Origin: Cristatella mucedo
Taxonomy: Eukaryota > Bryozoa > Phylactolaemata > Cristatellidae
Assembly: GCA_009760855.2 (NCBI GenBank)
Contig: WPIO01000403.1
Location: 1 to 58,530 of the forward strand
Reading direction: 5' to 3'
DNA length: 58,530 nt
Below are positions 1-12,007 of the stretch, piece by piece. The translations under genes were made by a program, and so were the position numbers. Each line of letters begins with the position of its first letter. Position 1 is the first letter of the stretch. Below the pieces are notes generated by a model. It ran no database searches. It had not been told where the DNA came from and saw nothing but the letters and a program-made list of their open reading frames with translations.

Positions 1-400
1 TTTCAATATGTTGAACCAGCGGCTCAGGAACAATTTTTTCAAGAATCTTAGACAAGAAAGGAAACTGGAAGATATTTTGCAAGGACCTCTGTATCTAATC
101 CAGGCATTTTAAATATAGATCTAACGATTGCCGATTTGAAGGACTTAGGTAAGACCCCTTTTACCAAAGAAGCATTAAAAATCTCGGTTACGGTAGAACT
201 AAGTTGATCTGCCAGTGAAGACCACAGAGATGATGATATAGGGTTTTCAGGAGACGAACACTTTTTGCTAGACCTTATTAAGGTAGCCACATCGCATGCA
301 GGAACCTCGGAAAACCATTTAAAGTAGATCACAGGTTGTGGTACCACAATTTCTTTAGTCGGAGGGGCTTTATGGAGGCACGATTGTGCACAATTTAAAG
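1..400 (-). mobile_element. LINE reverse-transcriptase fragment (CR1-like, cut by window edge)
   Basis: The minus-strand frame at 48-347 encodes SSLADQLSSTVTEIFNASL, KGVLPKSFKSAIVRSIFKM and LAKYLPVSFLV. This is the N-terminal RT pattern of CR1/L2/jockey-type LINEs (...G.(L/V)P..(F/W)K.A.V.P..K......YRPVS.L). It differs enough from family A (ASGHVPAPFKKAAVRPLLKK) to be another subfamily. Confidence 0.7.
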
Positions 401-479
401 AAGACTGAAAACTTTTCGGCTGAGCCCTTATTATCTGGGGAGTCAGACCTCTCAGCTTTGGCCAGTAAAAGGTTTAACG

Positions 480-725
480 TCTTATAATATGCTTATGCAT
501 ACGGATATACATGCTGCCAGTAAGTACAAGTATGTACATGCTGCCAGTAAGTAAACCTGCATGCCGACCGTGAGCATGTCACCCCTAATGTTATGTTGTT
601 CAAGTTGTTTATTGAGCATGCTTCCACTAACCAGTCGATCGTCCTTCCTATGTAAAATGCAAAGTGCCAATAAAGAGATTGAGTTATCTGAGGGTGCTAT
701 ATAAAATTTATTATTATTATTAGTA
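480..725 (+). mobile_element. LINE family A 3'-end fragment
   Basis: It shares the family A 3' UTR words (CATGCTGCCA, GTCACCCCTAA, AAAGAGATTGAGTTATCTGAGGGTGCT) and ends in a TTATTATTATTA tail. It is opposite in orientation to the neighbouring RT fragment. Confidence 0.75.
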
Positions 726-2344
726 ATATTTGTGCTATAATTATAAAAAAACAATGGAACAGCTCGATTCTTGGATACAGGTCAACAACGTGTTAGACTA
801 GCTGGACGCTGGATCTATGCAATCAGATTTCGGAGAGCTGCATTCGTCATCGCACTTGCATGTTCGTTAGATGATTAGTATCGCTGCTTCGGTTTACCGG
901 GTGTTTGAATATGAGTTGGATAGGTGGTTTCGGTTAAAGCTTGCTCTTGCACACTATTATTATTGTGAGCTGCTAAAAAGCGAACGTACCAGATTGAGCT
1001 GGTATTTGTGATTTCAAGCTTACCTTTGATCATGGGTTTGAGGCACACTGGTTATCTCTTGCAGCAAGTTCCGTGGTGTTGTATTCCGGCCGGACTACTT
1101 AACTAACTAGACGAACTTTCAAAGTATTCCATTCATGATTTCTGTGGTTATATTAGCGTTGTAAAATCGTGGAGACAGCAGACTTGTTCTCAACCGGTCA
1201 GATTAAGCGTTGAAAAAGCGATCGTATTTGTGTAGCTATTGTTTAAGGTTTGCTAATTTGTTTTATTGGCTTTCCGTTCTAGAGGCATACTTGGACTTTT
1301 AACTTTGCCAGTCTAAAATTGGTATGGTTATGATTAAACCCTCAGCAAATCACGTGTCTTTGTAGGAATGACGGCATCCATGCTTAGTCCGTGCTTCTAC
1401 TAATAAGTTGCGATTGGAGCCTGGCTAACAGTAGCTCGTCGGAATTTTCTTATTTATTTATATGATGATCTCGGGATTCTTTTATTACCCGTGCAACATA
1501 AGTCTTGAGTCCAGCTTTTGGGAGTGGATGCTGCAAGTTTTGTTTGTATTGTGAAATAATTTGTTTCATATCATAATTAGCAATTATAATAACTATAATT
1601 ATAGCAATTTATGTTTGTGACATTTCGTTATGGTCGCAACTTAAAATTTGGACTTTTGGAACAAATAATAGCAAGTAAATAAGCGTGCTGCTTTCTCCGT
1701 ATTGAGCATAGGAGCAGTATGCCATGGGCAGTTTGCACCAATCTGGAGCTGAGCAACGGGCTTCTAGCCAACTCCTGAGGTCGCTGCTTGAGATGAATCT
1801 CGTTGGTCCATCGTAGCATTGAAACAGCAGTCATGCGTTAGATTAAAGAATCTGATTGGTTGTTTGGTATCTCGCTTGTGTTGGTAAGGAAATTATGATG
1901 TTATTGACCCTCTCGAGTTAGCTCGTTGACGGAGCCTGAGAGTCACCACTCTCTGATCGTTGACAAGTGGCATTCACTCAGAGGCGAATTCTTCGTTGGT
2001 CCAGCAGAATAGGTTTATATGACATGTAATGTGGTCGAGCATAAGATATAGTAGAAAAGCACAAGTCTGGCCGAGGCACGCTTTCTCTACAAGTACGATA
2101 TGCACGGCTCAAATAGACTTTTAGAAATAGTAATTTAAAGGGTAGATTAAGGTATAGAGCTTCACCGAGTTGGAAACAAGTACTGGTTCACCGATCAAAA
2201 AACTGCTTTTATAAAGTGGATGAAGTGCCATAGAGGCTGCCACTCGCTTGCAACGGGCAAAAAAGATGAACTTTTTGCAGGATTCTAACGAGAGTCATGA
2301 AGTATGAGCGTCTGACCTCTGAGGGTAATCACCCCGGGACGAGA
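726..2344. other. Non-coding stretch, nothing recognised
   Basis: No long ORF with a recognisable product, no known repeat word and no RNA gene seen. Confidence 0.4.
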
Positions 2345-2490
2345 GAAATACTACTAATAATAACAAGGATGCCCTTGATAAAGCACCCTCAGAGAACTCA
2401 ATCTCTTTCTAGGCACTTTACATTTGCTGGAAAGGGAAACTCGATTTAATGTTGAGTAATATCGTGATTAATAAACAATAGTATATTATT
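2345..2490 (-). mobile_element. LINE family A 3'-end fragment
   Basis: On the + strand it begins with TAATAATAA and contains CACCCTCAGAGAACTCAATCT and CTAGGCACTTTACATTTGC, the reverse complement of the family A 3' end. About 140 bp survive. Confidence 0.75.
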
Positions 2491-3499
2491 ATATTTTTTA
2501 AATTATATTATAATAGTACTATTATAATTATTATATTATTTAAATCCATTGTACGTCAGTGTGCAGCGTTGTGCATCGTGCGTTAATTCATTACCACACA
2601 AATAATTTCAGTGCGTGGTGTCTAACTCTTTAAATAGGGCTCGCCCAAACCTGCAGGCCATTTAGAAATGCCTTGCGATGACACGACTGCCCCATATCCA
2701 AGAGAGTACTGCGTAGGACCACTAAGAGATGCTGGTTGTACACATTGGACTAAGACAGGATTGTCGTGCTCCCGTATTTCACGCTGACACTAACCATCAT
2801 TTTTAGGTTAACCGGTCCACATGAGCTCAAGGTTCGCCAGTGCTACCCTAAAACACTTACGGCTATAGTGAGACAAAAAAAACTACTTTTGGTTCCGTTT
2901 GGCGGGGCTATTTACGAAGGGCTTAGCCACGAAAATCATCAAACCATTCTTTGCCTCAGGGAGCTGGGAATCCCAGGCAAAGCGATGAGAGGCTGGGCTG
3001 ATTGGAGTACTTGGGTAAATCGCTTCCCTCGTCAAGCTCGGTCCCGTCTGGCAATTGCCTTTATATAAAACTAAAGGAGAGCCTTAGCTTCATACGGAAG
3101 AGCAGAACTGTTACAGAAAATCTTCACCTTTGGACATGCACAGATAAAGAGACTTGGACGAAAAAAAACATGCAAAACTCGCGGCACTGTCTTGGGGCCG
3201 GTCAAGAAACACAGCATGTTTGCTTGGTTGCACAAGCTCAATTATAGGCTGACCTAGCTGGTGAGTCGACCCTATTGACGGGCCATTTTGCAACTGCATT
3301 CTAATGCGGTACAACCATTACATGAGAAAATTATGTTCCGCTTTTTATTTGGCCAAAAATGGTGCTAACCTCGAGTTTCAATGGTGCCATGCTGATTTTT
3401 CCACTGTTTGCCTTTCTCGCCGTTTGGACCAATTAAGTACATATTGCAAGCACTTCTATCTTTTATTTTGGATCAATCGGCATATCAGTTCGATATATT
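2491..3499. other. Non-coding stretch with an AT-rich start
   Basis: About 2480-2545 is almost pure A/T with short self-complementary pieces. The rest has no recognised gene or repeat. Confidence 0.35.
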
Positions 3500-5384
3500 A
3501 TCAATAGTAATAACACATATTAATTTACCATTGTATTTTTTTTATTATATTTCTAATTGGGAGAGTTTTTCCATTCGCATTTATCTATGCATAGACTTGC
3601 TTCGCATTTAAAAATGCCGCGTAACGAAATAGCAGTCACTGCAGGTTAGAGATTGTGATTCCATTGATTTTCAGTTTCATTTTTTCTTAAACCAAGATAC
3701 TTAATGTAAATTCACAAGGATCCTTGACCGGTATGTCAGCGTTGCTCAGTGAATCAGTTGACTTCCTGCAATGCCACGCAATGACATCTACAAGGGGTTC
3801 GCGCGTGAGTGCCATTAAATTTAGGTTGTCAAACACCATATCTAAATTACCGAAATTTATACCCAGAAGTTTTGATATGCGTTATAATCTGCTTTCTTTG
3901 AAGATAATTGCTTAGAAGCTTTGCTTTGTAGGGAAATTAATTTGACCACTGTTAAGCTTGCGTAGAAGTTGGATTAAGCTATTGGAAAGCTCCGCCGCTC
4001 TATGCCGCTCGCCGTCCCGCAAGTTTGCATATCCTCTGCCACCTTGCACGAGCCATACAAGCTGCATGGGTTTACGACGACCCTTGAGCTCGTCTCGAAA
4101 TTTTAAAAATCCACAAACGTTCAAAGAATGAGTCCATATTGAGCATATTCCTAGGCACCCTTATGCAAGAAATAGTGTGAGGGTGGGGGAGGCTCGTGGG
4201 TGCGCGATGGCGGCGCGACGAAGAGCGAAGCGCGCACAAGCGAGTCGTACCGTTGTCGACGATGGCTGTACAGTATCGCATACAGGCAACGTAAGCGAGC
4301 GAGCGAGCGTAGATACTGATGTAAAAGCCGTCGTGCGTGGTGTTCCGGAGCACGCTGTGTTAAGTGAGAAATGGGTGGATAGCGTGCGTACGTGCCGACG
4401 CACAGGGCTAGAAGTGAATTGAGAGTCAAGGAACGCGTCACGCGTCGGCGAGGAGTGCACCCGTTGGACTGACGGAGCGTCGGCTGGGGGCGGAACCACG
4501 GGACGGCGAAGACGCTCATACGTAGGCTCCCCTACTCTAGTCACGCGGTGTGAGTCAAGCGTCGTTACGACAAGCAACGTTACGACTGCAACATTACGAC
4601 TGCAACGTTACGCCTTCTCCCTGACATTCCCCCAGAGGCAATTCCTCATCAGGCCGTCATGACGTCAGCGAGAGCCGCCGTACAACTTTGTTGACGAGGG
4701 CGGCCAACTAGATCAATTTGAGCGTGTTGCGAGCGCTTCCGAAACAAGGAGTTAGTTTAAATAGAAATATCTCGTCTTCTAGGGGATAAAAGAGAAGGGG
4801 CTGCGTTAGGTTTGAACTGGCTCGGTACGCCATGAGCAGTTTTAGCACAACTGACCGGCCGCCTTGACAGGAAATGGCAGCCCGAGGACAATTCGTTCCA
4901 GAGACGGCTCCTCTCCCCGGCGAGCCTATCTGGACGCCGCTCGTGCGGCAACCGCACTCCGGAACTTACGGGGATGGGCGTTGGCCGGCAAAAGGCGAGT
5001 CGTTCATTTGTCTGTGCGAGCGACCGTGGACGATTGGAGCCGAAGGAACCGCCTGGTTGAGTGAAACCATGAACGGAAACCGAGAGGCCGGCAGACACAA
5101 ATGGGCGTACAGCCACTCGCACGGGATGGCTAAAGATCGGTGCTCTTAGAAGAAGAAGAAAAAACTGTTGCCTCCGCGTCAGCAAAAACAAGGCGGAGGA
5201 TAGTTCCTTTAAAGCGGCCTCAAACATGGTGTCGCTGCGAAATGGGTAAGCGCCTTCCACGTGCGGACGGAAAACAACGGTGCCTGTCTGGGCCGCCGCC
5301 CGACGAATACTGGTGACCCCTGAACCTCGTAGCTAGATACTGTAGCTCGTGGCGAGCTACTGGTAGGCGCTGCACCAATGCCAC

Positions 5385-6112
5385 TTGTGGGATGCACCAT
5401 TGAGCTTCGAGGCTGAGCCGCTCGACGAAGCGCCAGCAGCAGAAAAATATGTGGCCCCACGACGCATGAACGCAGCTGTCAAACGCAGCCGGCTTGTTTC
5501 CACAGGCCGTGCGGTCGCCCGCCTCCTCCGAGCAGCCGTTACATAGCCTCATGATTAAGGGGACAGCTACTGCCCCGGCTGAATGAGTCGGCATTGAAAT
5601 TGATGTAATCCGCCGCCACCTAGCGGACATCAGACCGGTACCGGTCGCCAACGAACTCGTTGACGAACACTCCGATGCTGGCCCTGGCAGTATGTCCAGA
5701 GCACGACGAGCCCGGCAGACAACTACGGCCAATATGTGGCCTGAGACCACCGGTGCGCTATGAGGACTGTGTGGTTAATGTTTAGCCTTCTCGCTGCCTA
5801 AGCAGTGGAGAAGAACAGCTGCTTGCTGCTCTGACTAAGTCGTTAATTGATCTCCAGATCAGGCGGGCATGTGGTTTTAGTTAATCGATTACACTACCCC
5901 TGATCGCTGTACGAGTGGGCTGTTACAATCGATGTGGTAAGCCGGACCGTGCTATTAGTGGTTGTTTTGCCTAGGGACTCGGGGACTCCGGTGGGCGAGA
6001 GGGGCGAGGAGAGTTGTGCTTCAACCTGGTCCGTGTGAAGGGAGAATAAACTGGTGGTGTTGCTCTCGGCTGGTGTTCTGTGCCGTTCGCGACGATAATT
6101 CAAACTACAGCC
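5385..6112. mobile_element. Insertion (~728 bp) in block copy 1, solo-LTR-like
   Basis: Block copy 2 runs directly from CACCAATGCC to AGCAGGTACGCC, whereas copy 1 has about 728 bp between these flanks. The extra segment has AATAAA near 6046, starts near TGTGGG and ends near ACTACA, which fits a solo LTR. No clean target-site duplication could be read, so a deletion in copy 2 is the alternative. Confidence 0.45.
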
Positions 6113-6289
6113 CGCAGGTACGCCGGAAGTAGCAGGAGCCAGGCAGCGGCGAAGAGCGCTCGTACTAAAGCATATAAAGTCTGTAAACGTAACGGAGAAA
6201 AGTCTATTTGACGGCAGCGGACTGTTGCAGACACTTGGCAGCGGCTATGACCTACACCGACGGCTGTGTGGCCCAGAGCTCAAATAAGT

Positions 6290-7130
6290 TCCAATGCCAA
6301 CGTCGAGTCTGAAATCTTAACTGCCTGCCAATCTCGTGGTGCCGTCTTTTTTTAAGGCCACTATCATTGATCAAAATCTCAGTTGTGTGACACCTATTTC
6401 TGAAATAGTCGCTGTATTGCAGTCCGAAAATGCAGAGTGGGCAGGGCCATTGGAGGCCATAGCATGTGATTGCGCGTGCAAAATTAACTGAAGAAAATTT
6501 AGCTGATTGATTGGGAACACTGTTTTAATAACGTCAATATCAAGACTGCAGTTTCACGAAGATTATTTATGAACTAGCAGCTGTATCTCACTTGTAATGA
6601 GTAGGGAATTTAGATCACTCGGGCCATTTAAGGATATAGCATAAAAGCATCGGTGTGCAGTAACTCAGATATTTGAAGGTGAACCCGGAACTGTGTTTTC
6701 CGTTTGGTAGAACAAAGCAGCAGTTTGGTTACGCCTATTGTGGAAACTGCAACTATGCTCTAGTTCGAATAGGTAGAATAGCTGGCTGACCCGGGCCATT
6801 GTAAGCCATAGCATGAGGGCGGGTATGTGCTATGCAATGAAATTTAACCTGTTCATCCACAATGGGTTTTCTAGTTGCGCGACGCCTATTGGGAAGATAG
6901 CAACTGTATCGGAGTTTCAATATATTGGTTGACTGGCTGGCCTATACCGTAACATGAGATCACCCATGTGCTACGTTTGAAATTTGGTTGTTAAAGCCAG
7001 AAAAATCGTTCTAAAAGGTGGAAATGAAAGCGAAGTTGCATATAGCTTATTCTGGAAATGGTGGCTGCATTGGAGCCTGACTGGTGAGGCTGACTGGCCT
7101 GGGTCAGTGAAGGCCGTGGAAGGAACGTTT
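6290..7130 (+). repeat. Degenerate tandem array, ~150-170 bp monomers
   Basis: The phrase GGGCCATT.AAGCCATAGCATGA recurs in worn form near 6446, 6617, 6786, 6935 and 7090, each followed by similar text (TTCGCGACGCCTATTG, AAATAGC.GCTGTAT). Block copy 2 has the same number of units in the same order at 53843, 54020, 54190, 54340 and 54495. Confidence 0.65.
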
Positions 7131-7516
7131 GCTTGCAATGCACGCTCAGCTTTACGCCTGAGCGATTAAGATAGGTCGTGTGAAGTTAGGGGTGCAACGA
7201 CAACGAAAGTAATAAATTACGTACGATAATTGATTTAATCTGAGCATGCTTTCTTTAGAGCATACGTGCAATGTCTAGAAAGAGGATAGGTTCTCGTATG
7301 GCGCTATACAACAATGTTGTTATTTTTCTCACTTTCGATAGAATAGTGTTTTGTAATTGCAAACGTTGCGCCTAATAAGGAGATAGCAGCTTTCAATAGT
7401 TGCTCAAAATTCAGGCAATTCGACGGCGAGGAAAACGAATGGACACTTTAATGCATTCATTGATACACGTGAAACTGAAGAATTTATTGATGTAGTTCTT
7501 AATTTGCATATGCAGT

Positions 7517-7522
7517 TATATG

Positions 7523-7553
<31 letters not shown>

Positions 7554-7562
7554 TATATTTTC
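7517..7562. repeat. (TA)n-rich microsatellite
   Basis: TATATGATATATATATATG and similar. The matching position of block copy 2 (~54935) is much shorter. Confidence 0.7.
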
Positions 7563-7710
7563 GGATGTGAACACTGCAAGCAGACAAGTACGATTTAAAC
7601 CACGAAAGTGCTTCGTCTGGCAGACCGATATTGTAAGGGTTAAAAAGACATTCATGTTTGACGTATTTATCTTAGAGTTATGTCGTCCCTGCATAATGAA
7701 AGATTAGAAA

Positions 7711-9643
7711 GATCCAGTCTGGCCTTAGAGCTAATCACTCCAAAGAGTCAGCATTGCTTCGGGTATACAACGACCTACTTAGGAATGCAGACAGGACTAA
7801 AGTGTCTCTGCTTGTTTTGCTTGATCTTTCGGCACCTTTTGATACAATCGATCACGCAGTTCTTTTAGAGCGCCTCTCATCTCGCCTGAGCATCCCTGGC
7901 ACTGCTCTGCAATGGTTCAGGTCCAATCTCAGTGGGAGATTCCAGAGTATTGACGTGCATCGACAAAGATCATCTAAAGTACCTCTAGAATATGGAGTAC
8001 CTCAGGGCTCTGTGCTAGGTCCGGTTCTTTTCACGGTTTGTACTCTCCCTCTTGCTGATGTGATTGCAAAGCACAATCTACGCTTTCACTTCTTTGTGGA
8101 TGACACTCAGTTGTACCTTTACTTTGATCCCTCCCAGCCTTCGAGCACCTCAAATTCTCTCAACTCACTTGCTGCATGCATTAATGACATCCGCACATGG
8201 ATGGCAGCAAATTTTCTAAAACTAAACGATGATAAAACTAACTTACTAGTTATTGGCAAACCCAGTGTGATTCAGAGATTGGAAAGGCTGACTCTCGAAA
8301 TCGGCTCTGCCAGCATATCTCCAGCTGCATCAGCTCGAAATCTAGGTGTCATATTTCAAAGCGACCTCTCGTTGGACGACCATATCAGCTCCACAATCGA
8401 ATCAGCCTATTTTCAGCTTCATAAAATTGCTAAAATGTTGGCTTGTTTATGTATGTATCTCCGTCTGTAACTCCACGAAGTCATAAAGACTATCTGGGTG
8501 TAACGCAGGAGAGTTTTGTATAGTGCTCTCACAGCCTAAGCGGCTTTCGGTACGCATTCGGTAGCCAACAGACTTCGTCTCACGCAAGAAAGAGAAAGTC
8601 GGATGCATAGCAGAGTCAAGAGAGCAGTTGAGGTAGTGAGTAGCATAGAAGTAGCAGCTCGGGTCCGCTGAAAAGGATGTGCCATAGTCGGCAGTAGGAG
8701 AGTAGTTGTCGTTGCACAAGAATTGTGGAAGCGAGTTCCACAATCTAGGACCTGCAGAGCTATAGCTTCTGTCGCCAACTGTCTTTAAGCGGAGGAAATG
8801 GACAACTAATTTATTGTCCACACAGGACCTGAGGGCACGGACAGGCTGAAACTGGTGCAGCAGTTCAGCTAGGTACGAAGGAGTCCAGCCGTGGCGGGCC
8901 TTGTTTAGATAAAGATACCACGTCCAAGTTGGTCCATGCATTCGTGATATCCCGTCTCGACTTCTGCAATTCACTGCTTACTGGCCTACCAGTGTGTGCG
9001 ATCAGGCGATTGCCGCTGGTGCAAAACTCTGCAGCTAGGCTTGTCTGTTGTGAGCTTCGCAGTTGCCACATTATTCCACTTCTCGCTGACATGCACTGAC
9101 TACCAGTCAAGCAACGGATTGAATTCAAGGTTTTGTCACTCACTTTTAGGTCCCTTCATTCTATGGTCCCAGCCTATCTCTCAGATATACTACCCCATCA
9201 GGCCAAGCATCGTACCACCCGCTTTTCAGAATCCAGCAGTCTGCAAATACATCGTACAAACCTTAAATCCTTTGGATACCGTGCAGTTAGTTCGTATGCT
9301 CCCAAAGCCTGGAACTCCCTCCGGACCTGCGTTAGAACATCCCCTGACCTGACCACATTTAAATGGAACATAAAAACACACGTATTTGGGAGAACATTTA
9401 GTTTGTCCCTGTGATTCGTCCTTGATGTGCTTATGCGTGCTGACACTGTGCATGCTGCCACTAACCGCATTTGCATGCTGACCCTGTGCATGTCACCTCT
9501 AACCATATTGTTCACTGTGCTTGTTTTTCAAGAACGATTTTGCTTACCTTTCAATTGCATTTCACTTTGCATCAAATGTAAAGCGCCTAGAAAGAGATTA
9601 AATTCTCTGAGGGCGCTTTAGCAAGTGCAATAATTATAATTTT
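7711..9643 (+). mobile_element. LINE family A, 5'-truncated, with 8-bp target-site duplication
   Basis: Flanked by ATTAGAAA at 7703-7710 and 9644-9651. The RT frame (7754-8440) shows LLVLLDLSAPFDTIDH, GVPQGSVLGPVLF and FVDDTQLY in place of the usual Y/F-A-DD box. It continues after a nested family B insert (8450-8899) with the RT C-terminus and family A 3' UTR, ending in ...GAGGGCGCTTTAGCAAGTGCAATAATT. Endonuclease is missing through 5' truncation at target-primed reverse transcription. Inactive. Confidence 0.9.
8450..8899 (-). mobile_element. LINE family B fragment nested in family A, with 8-bp target-site duplication
   Basis: CTTGTTTA occurs at 8442-8449 and 8900-8907, and joining the flanks restores the family A sequence. 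The minus-strand frame encodes KARHGWTPSYLAELLHQFQ, ALRSCVDNKLVV and VGDRSYSSAGPRLWNSLP, the RT C-terminal region of CR1/L2-like LINEs. The 3' end (at 8450) has a TACA-type tail. Confidence 0.9.
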
Positions 9644-9651
9644 ATTAGAAA

Positions 9652-10629
9652 TTCTTTCTAAAATAAGCACTATCTGAACCACGATAATACTAATTACCAG
9701 CATTAGGCCCCCCCCCCCGTCACGCTTGGTAGCCTACCATGCACATCTACTGCTCTGCATTATGGCTTACGAATGAGAATAAACACGTTACTTCATACGT
9801 TCCTTCTTTCCTCATCTCTTACCGTGGATTTTCAACCGGAATGAATCCGATAAATTAGATGGTGAAGGGTGTTTGCTATAAGTAGCCCATAAACTTATCG
9901 AAATGGATAAAATTAGTAGGATTAAACCTGGTCTAATAAATAAGTTCTTCACAAGTGAGTTCTAGGAGAAAGCTGGTGCAACAATAAAAATATGATAATA
10001 TACAATAATTCCACGTTGAATGCATTATGAAAACTTATAATCAGTAGCGATATACTCCACAACTGAGAGAGACTGAGATACTCATAGGAAAGACGACTGA
10101 GTACTAGCATTAGTACCAATGCCAGAAACAGGTTTTGTCTGACCGTTAAAAAATACAGTACGACCGGACTTCAGGCGTGCGACTAAGAAAAGATTTTCGA
10201 CATAAGCGCTAAATATCTCAAAACCACTGAGTTACCAGTCCGATGTTCTACCAATCAAGTAATGCAGACTGCTCTTTCTACGTTGTTAGACGGAGAGAGA
10301 TTTACAGCTATACAACTTTAAATAGCATGAACCTAGTTTACCTAGTATGCGACTACAAGAAAATTGGGTCTATCAAGTTCGTAAGTACACAATCTCGCAG
10401 ATTTCATCGAGTGCGTCAATAAAGTGAGAAATCAAATGGTCTATGGCACAGCAGTGCTGTGAAATTTATATTTGGTAAATTAACCACCTTTAAAGGAACC
10501 CTTTGCGAAAAACCTACAGGATTTTAACTTGAAGGTTATGTATTAAAAGGTTGAATAATGAACGACATGAAGAATGGTTACTGTTGGTACCACTAAACCT
10601 TTGCTCACCGCGCTGCTGAGCGGCCTCTG
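9652..10629. other. Non-coding stretch
   Basis: A run of ten Cs at about 9709-9718; otherwise nothing recognised. Confidence 0.4.
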
Positions 10630-10790
10630 GCCACTCCTAATAATAATAATAATATTAATAATAATGCACTTGATAATGCGCCCTCAGGGAACTCGAACTC
10701 TCTCTAGGCACTTTACATTTGCTTCTAAGGGAAATGCCATTAAATAGTGAGTAATATCATGCTTGATAAACAAACAGCATATCCGAAGAC
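10630..10790 (-). mobile_element. LINE family A 3'-end fragment
   Basis: TAATAATAATAA tail followed by GCGCCCTCAGGGAACTC and CTAGGCACTTTACATTTGC, the reverse complement of the family A 3' end. Confidence 0.8.
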
Positions 10791-10857
10791 AGTTTAGAAA
10801 TAGTCGCTGCGAAGAAAGCAGTGGAATACCTGAAGGTATCACGGAGAAATCTGGTCA

Positions 10858-11345
10858 AGGTCCAGAGCTAAAGCTTCTGTCGTCAACGGTCTTTAAGCGG
10901 TGGAATGGAACAGCTAATGTATTATCAATACATAACCTGACGGCACGAAGAGGCTGAAACTGGTGCAGCAGTTTAGCTGGGTATGGAAGAGCTGAGGCCA
11001 AGGTGGGTCTTGTGGCTCATCGTAAGAAATTTTCTGTGCAGGTCCTAGACTGTGGAACTCGCCTCCACATTTTTTACGCAACGACAACTACTACTCTTCT
11101 GCTGCCGAATACGGCTCCTCATTTTCAGCGATCCTGAGCTGCTGCATCCATGCTACTCACTACGTCAATGTACTCCTGACTCTGCAATGCTTCTGGCCTT
11201 CTCTTTTTTTTGCGTGAAATGATATCAGTTGGCAAACGAATGCATTCCGAAAGTCACTTTGGCTGTGAGTGTGCTATACGAAACTCTCCTGCCTAACACC
11301 CACATGGCCTTAATAGCTTTCTAGAATCACAAACGGGGTACATTA
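10858..11345 (+). mobile_element. LINE family B copy with inverted 5' half
   Basis: 10858-~11030 is antisense to family B (CAGAGCTAAAGCTTCTGTCG, reading back to the HKARHG region). From ~11036 the sequence is sense (CAGGTCCTAGACTGTGGAAC) to the 3' end with a TACATTACA tail. The two halves are adjacent pieces of the intact element, the pattern of a twin-priming inversion. The locus at 30479 has the same layout. Confidence 0.7.
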
Positions 11346-12007
11346 CACTACATCAAGTGTGAATTACGATTGGCCAGTTAGCCATAAGATATTGCCACCT
11401 TATGGTTGAAATATTTAGATTTTCAGAACAATAAATAGTCAATCCCAAATAGGTACTATGCGGGAAAATGCGAAACAAGCCATCTTTTCCTTCCGTAACA
11501 TGGGACTTCGTAATGCGTTTATGTTTGCAGTCTTCGAAGGCAAAAAGGTTTACATGGAGCCTTCAAAATCCTGATTAGCTGCTCGTGCGCTTTAAAACGT
11601 AATGAGTAATTAATTTTGAAATGTTATTATACTAGTTTCAATTTCTTCGCAATATATAATATAATTAACATATGTTCATATACTACATCAATAGCCTTAA
11701 CTGGAGTGCCAGAACTCAAACTGAGTTTGCAACTTAAAACGCTGGCCCTATTGCTGCTTTTTGCATCTCGCCTAGAGCGTGAGCCACTTCGCAAATCAGC
11801 AAGATGTCTCAGTCGTCGAGGTCTAGGCCACGGAATGTGCAATTCTGAGTTAACGGCTTCCTCTCAGGAGTCAAAATTCCATGTATCTAATTTTTTTCTC
11901 GGACGGGCGGGTAAGTCAGCCGCTTGCTGCGGTTGGTCACGCCGTAGTTTAAGTTGAGCCCCAGATTCCCAAGATCGGGTGCCCCACCTCGAGAACAGAG
12001 TGAAAAC
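11346..12007. other. Non-coding stretch, nothing recognised
   Basis: AT-rich with no recognised gene or repeat. Confidence 0.35.

Larger units (their letters stand above)
3500..7581 (+). repeat. Large dispersed repeat block, copy 1
   Basis: Collinear and strongly similar to 50705-54981, for example the shared stretches around 3640-3720, 4090-4180, 4560-4760, 4840-5380 and 6114-7200. Both copies are on the same strand. It has no recognisable transposase or RT. It includes a CpG-rich segment (4150-4720), a conserved part with open frames on both strands (4757-5260), a degenerate tandem array (~6290-7130) and a ~728-bp insertion absent from copy 2. Either a very long non-autonomous mobile element or a segmental duplication. 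Confidence 0.75.

Noticed and set aside
4757-5260. 167-codon minus-strand ORF in the repeat block, partly shared with 53026-53511
   Set aside because: The opposite strand is equally open, the frame differs in the second copy, and no domain is visible; not called a gene.
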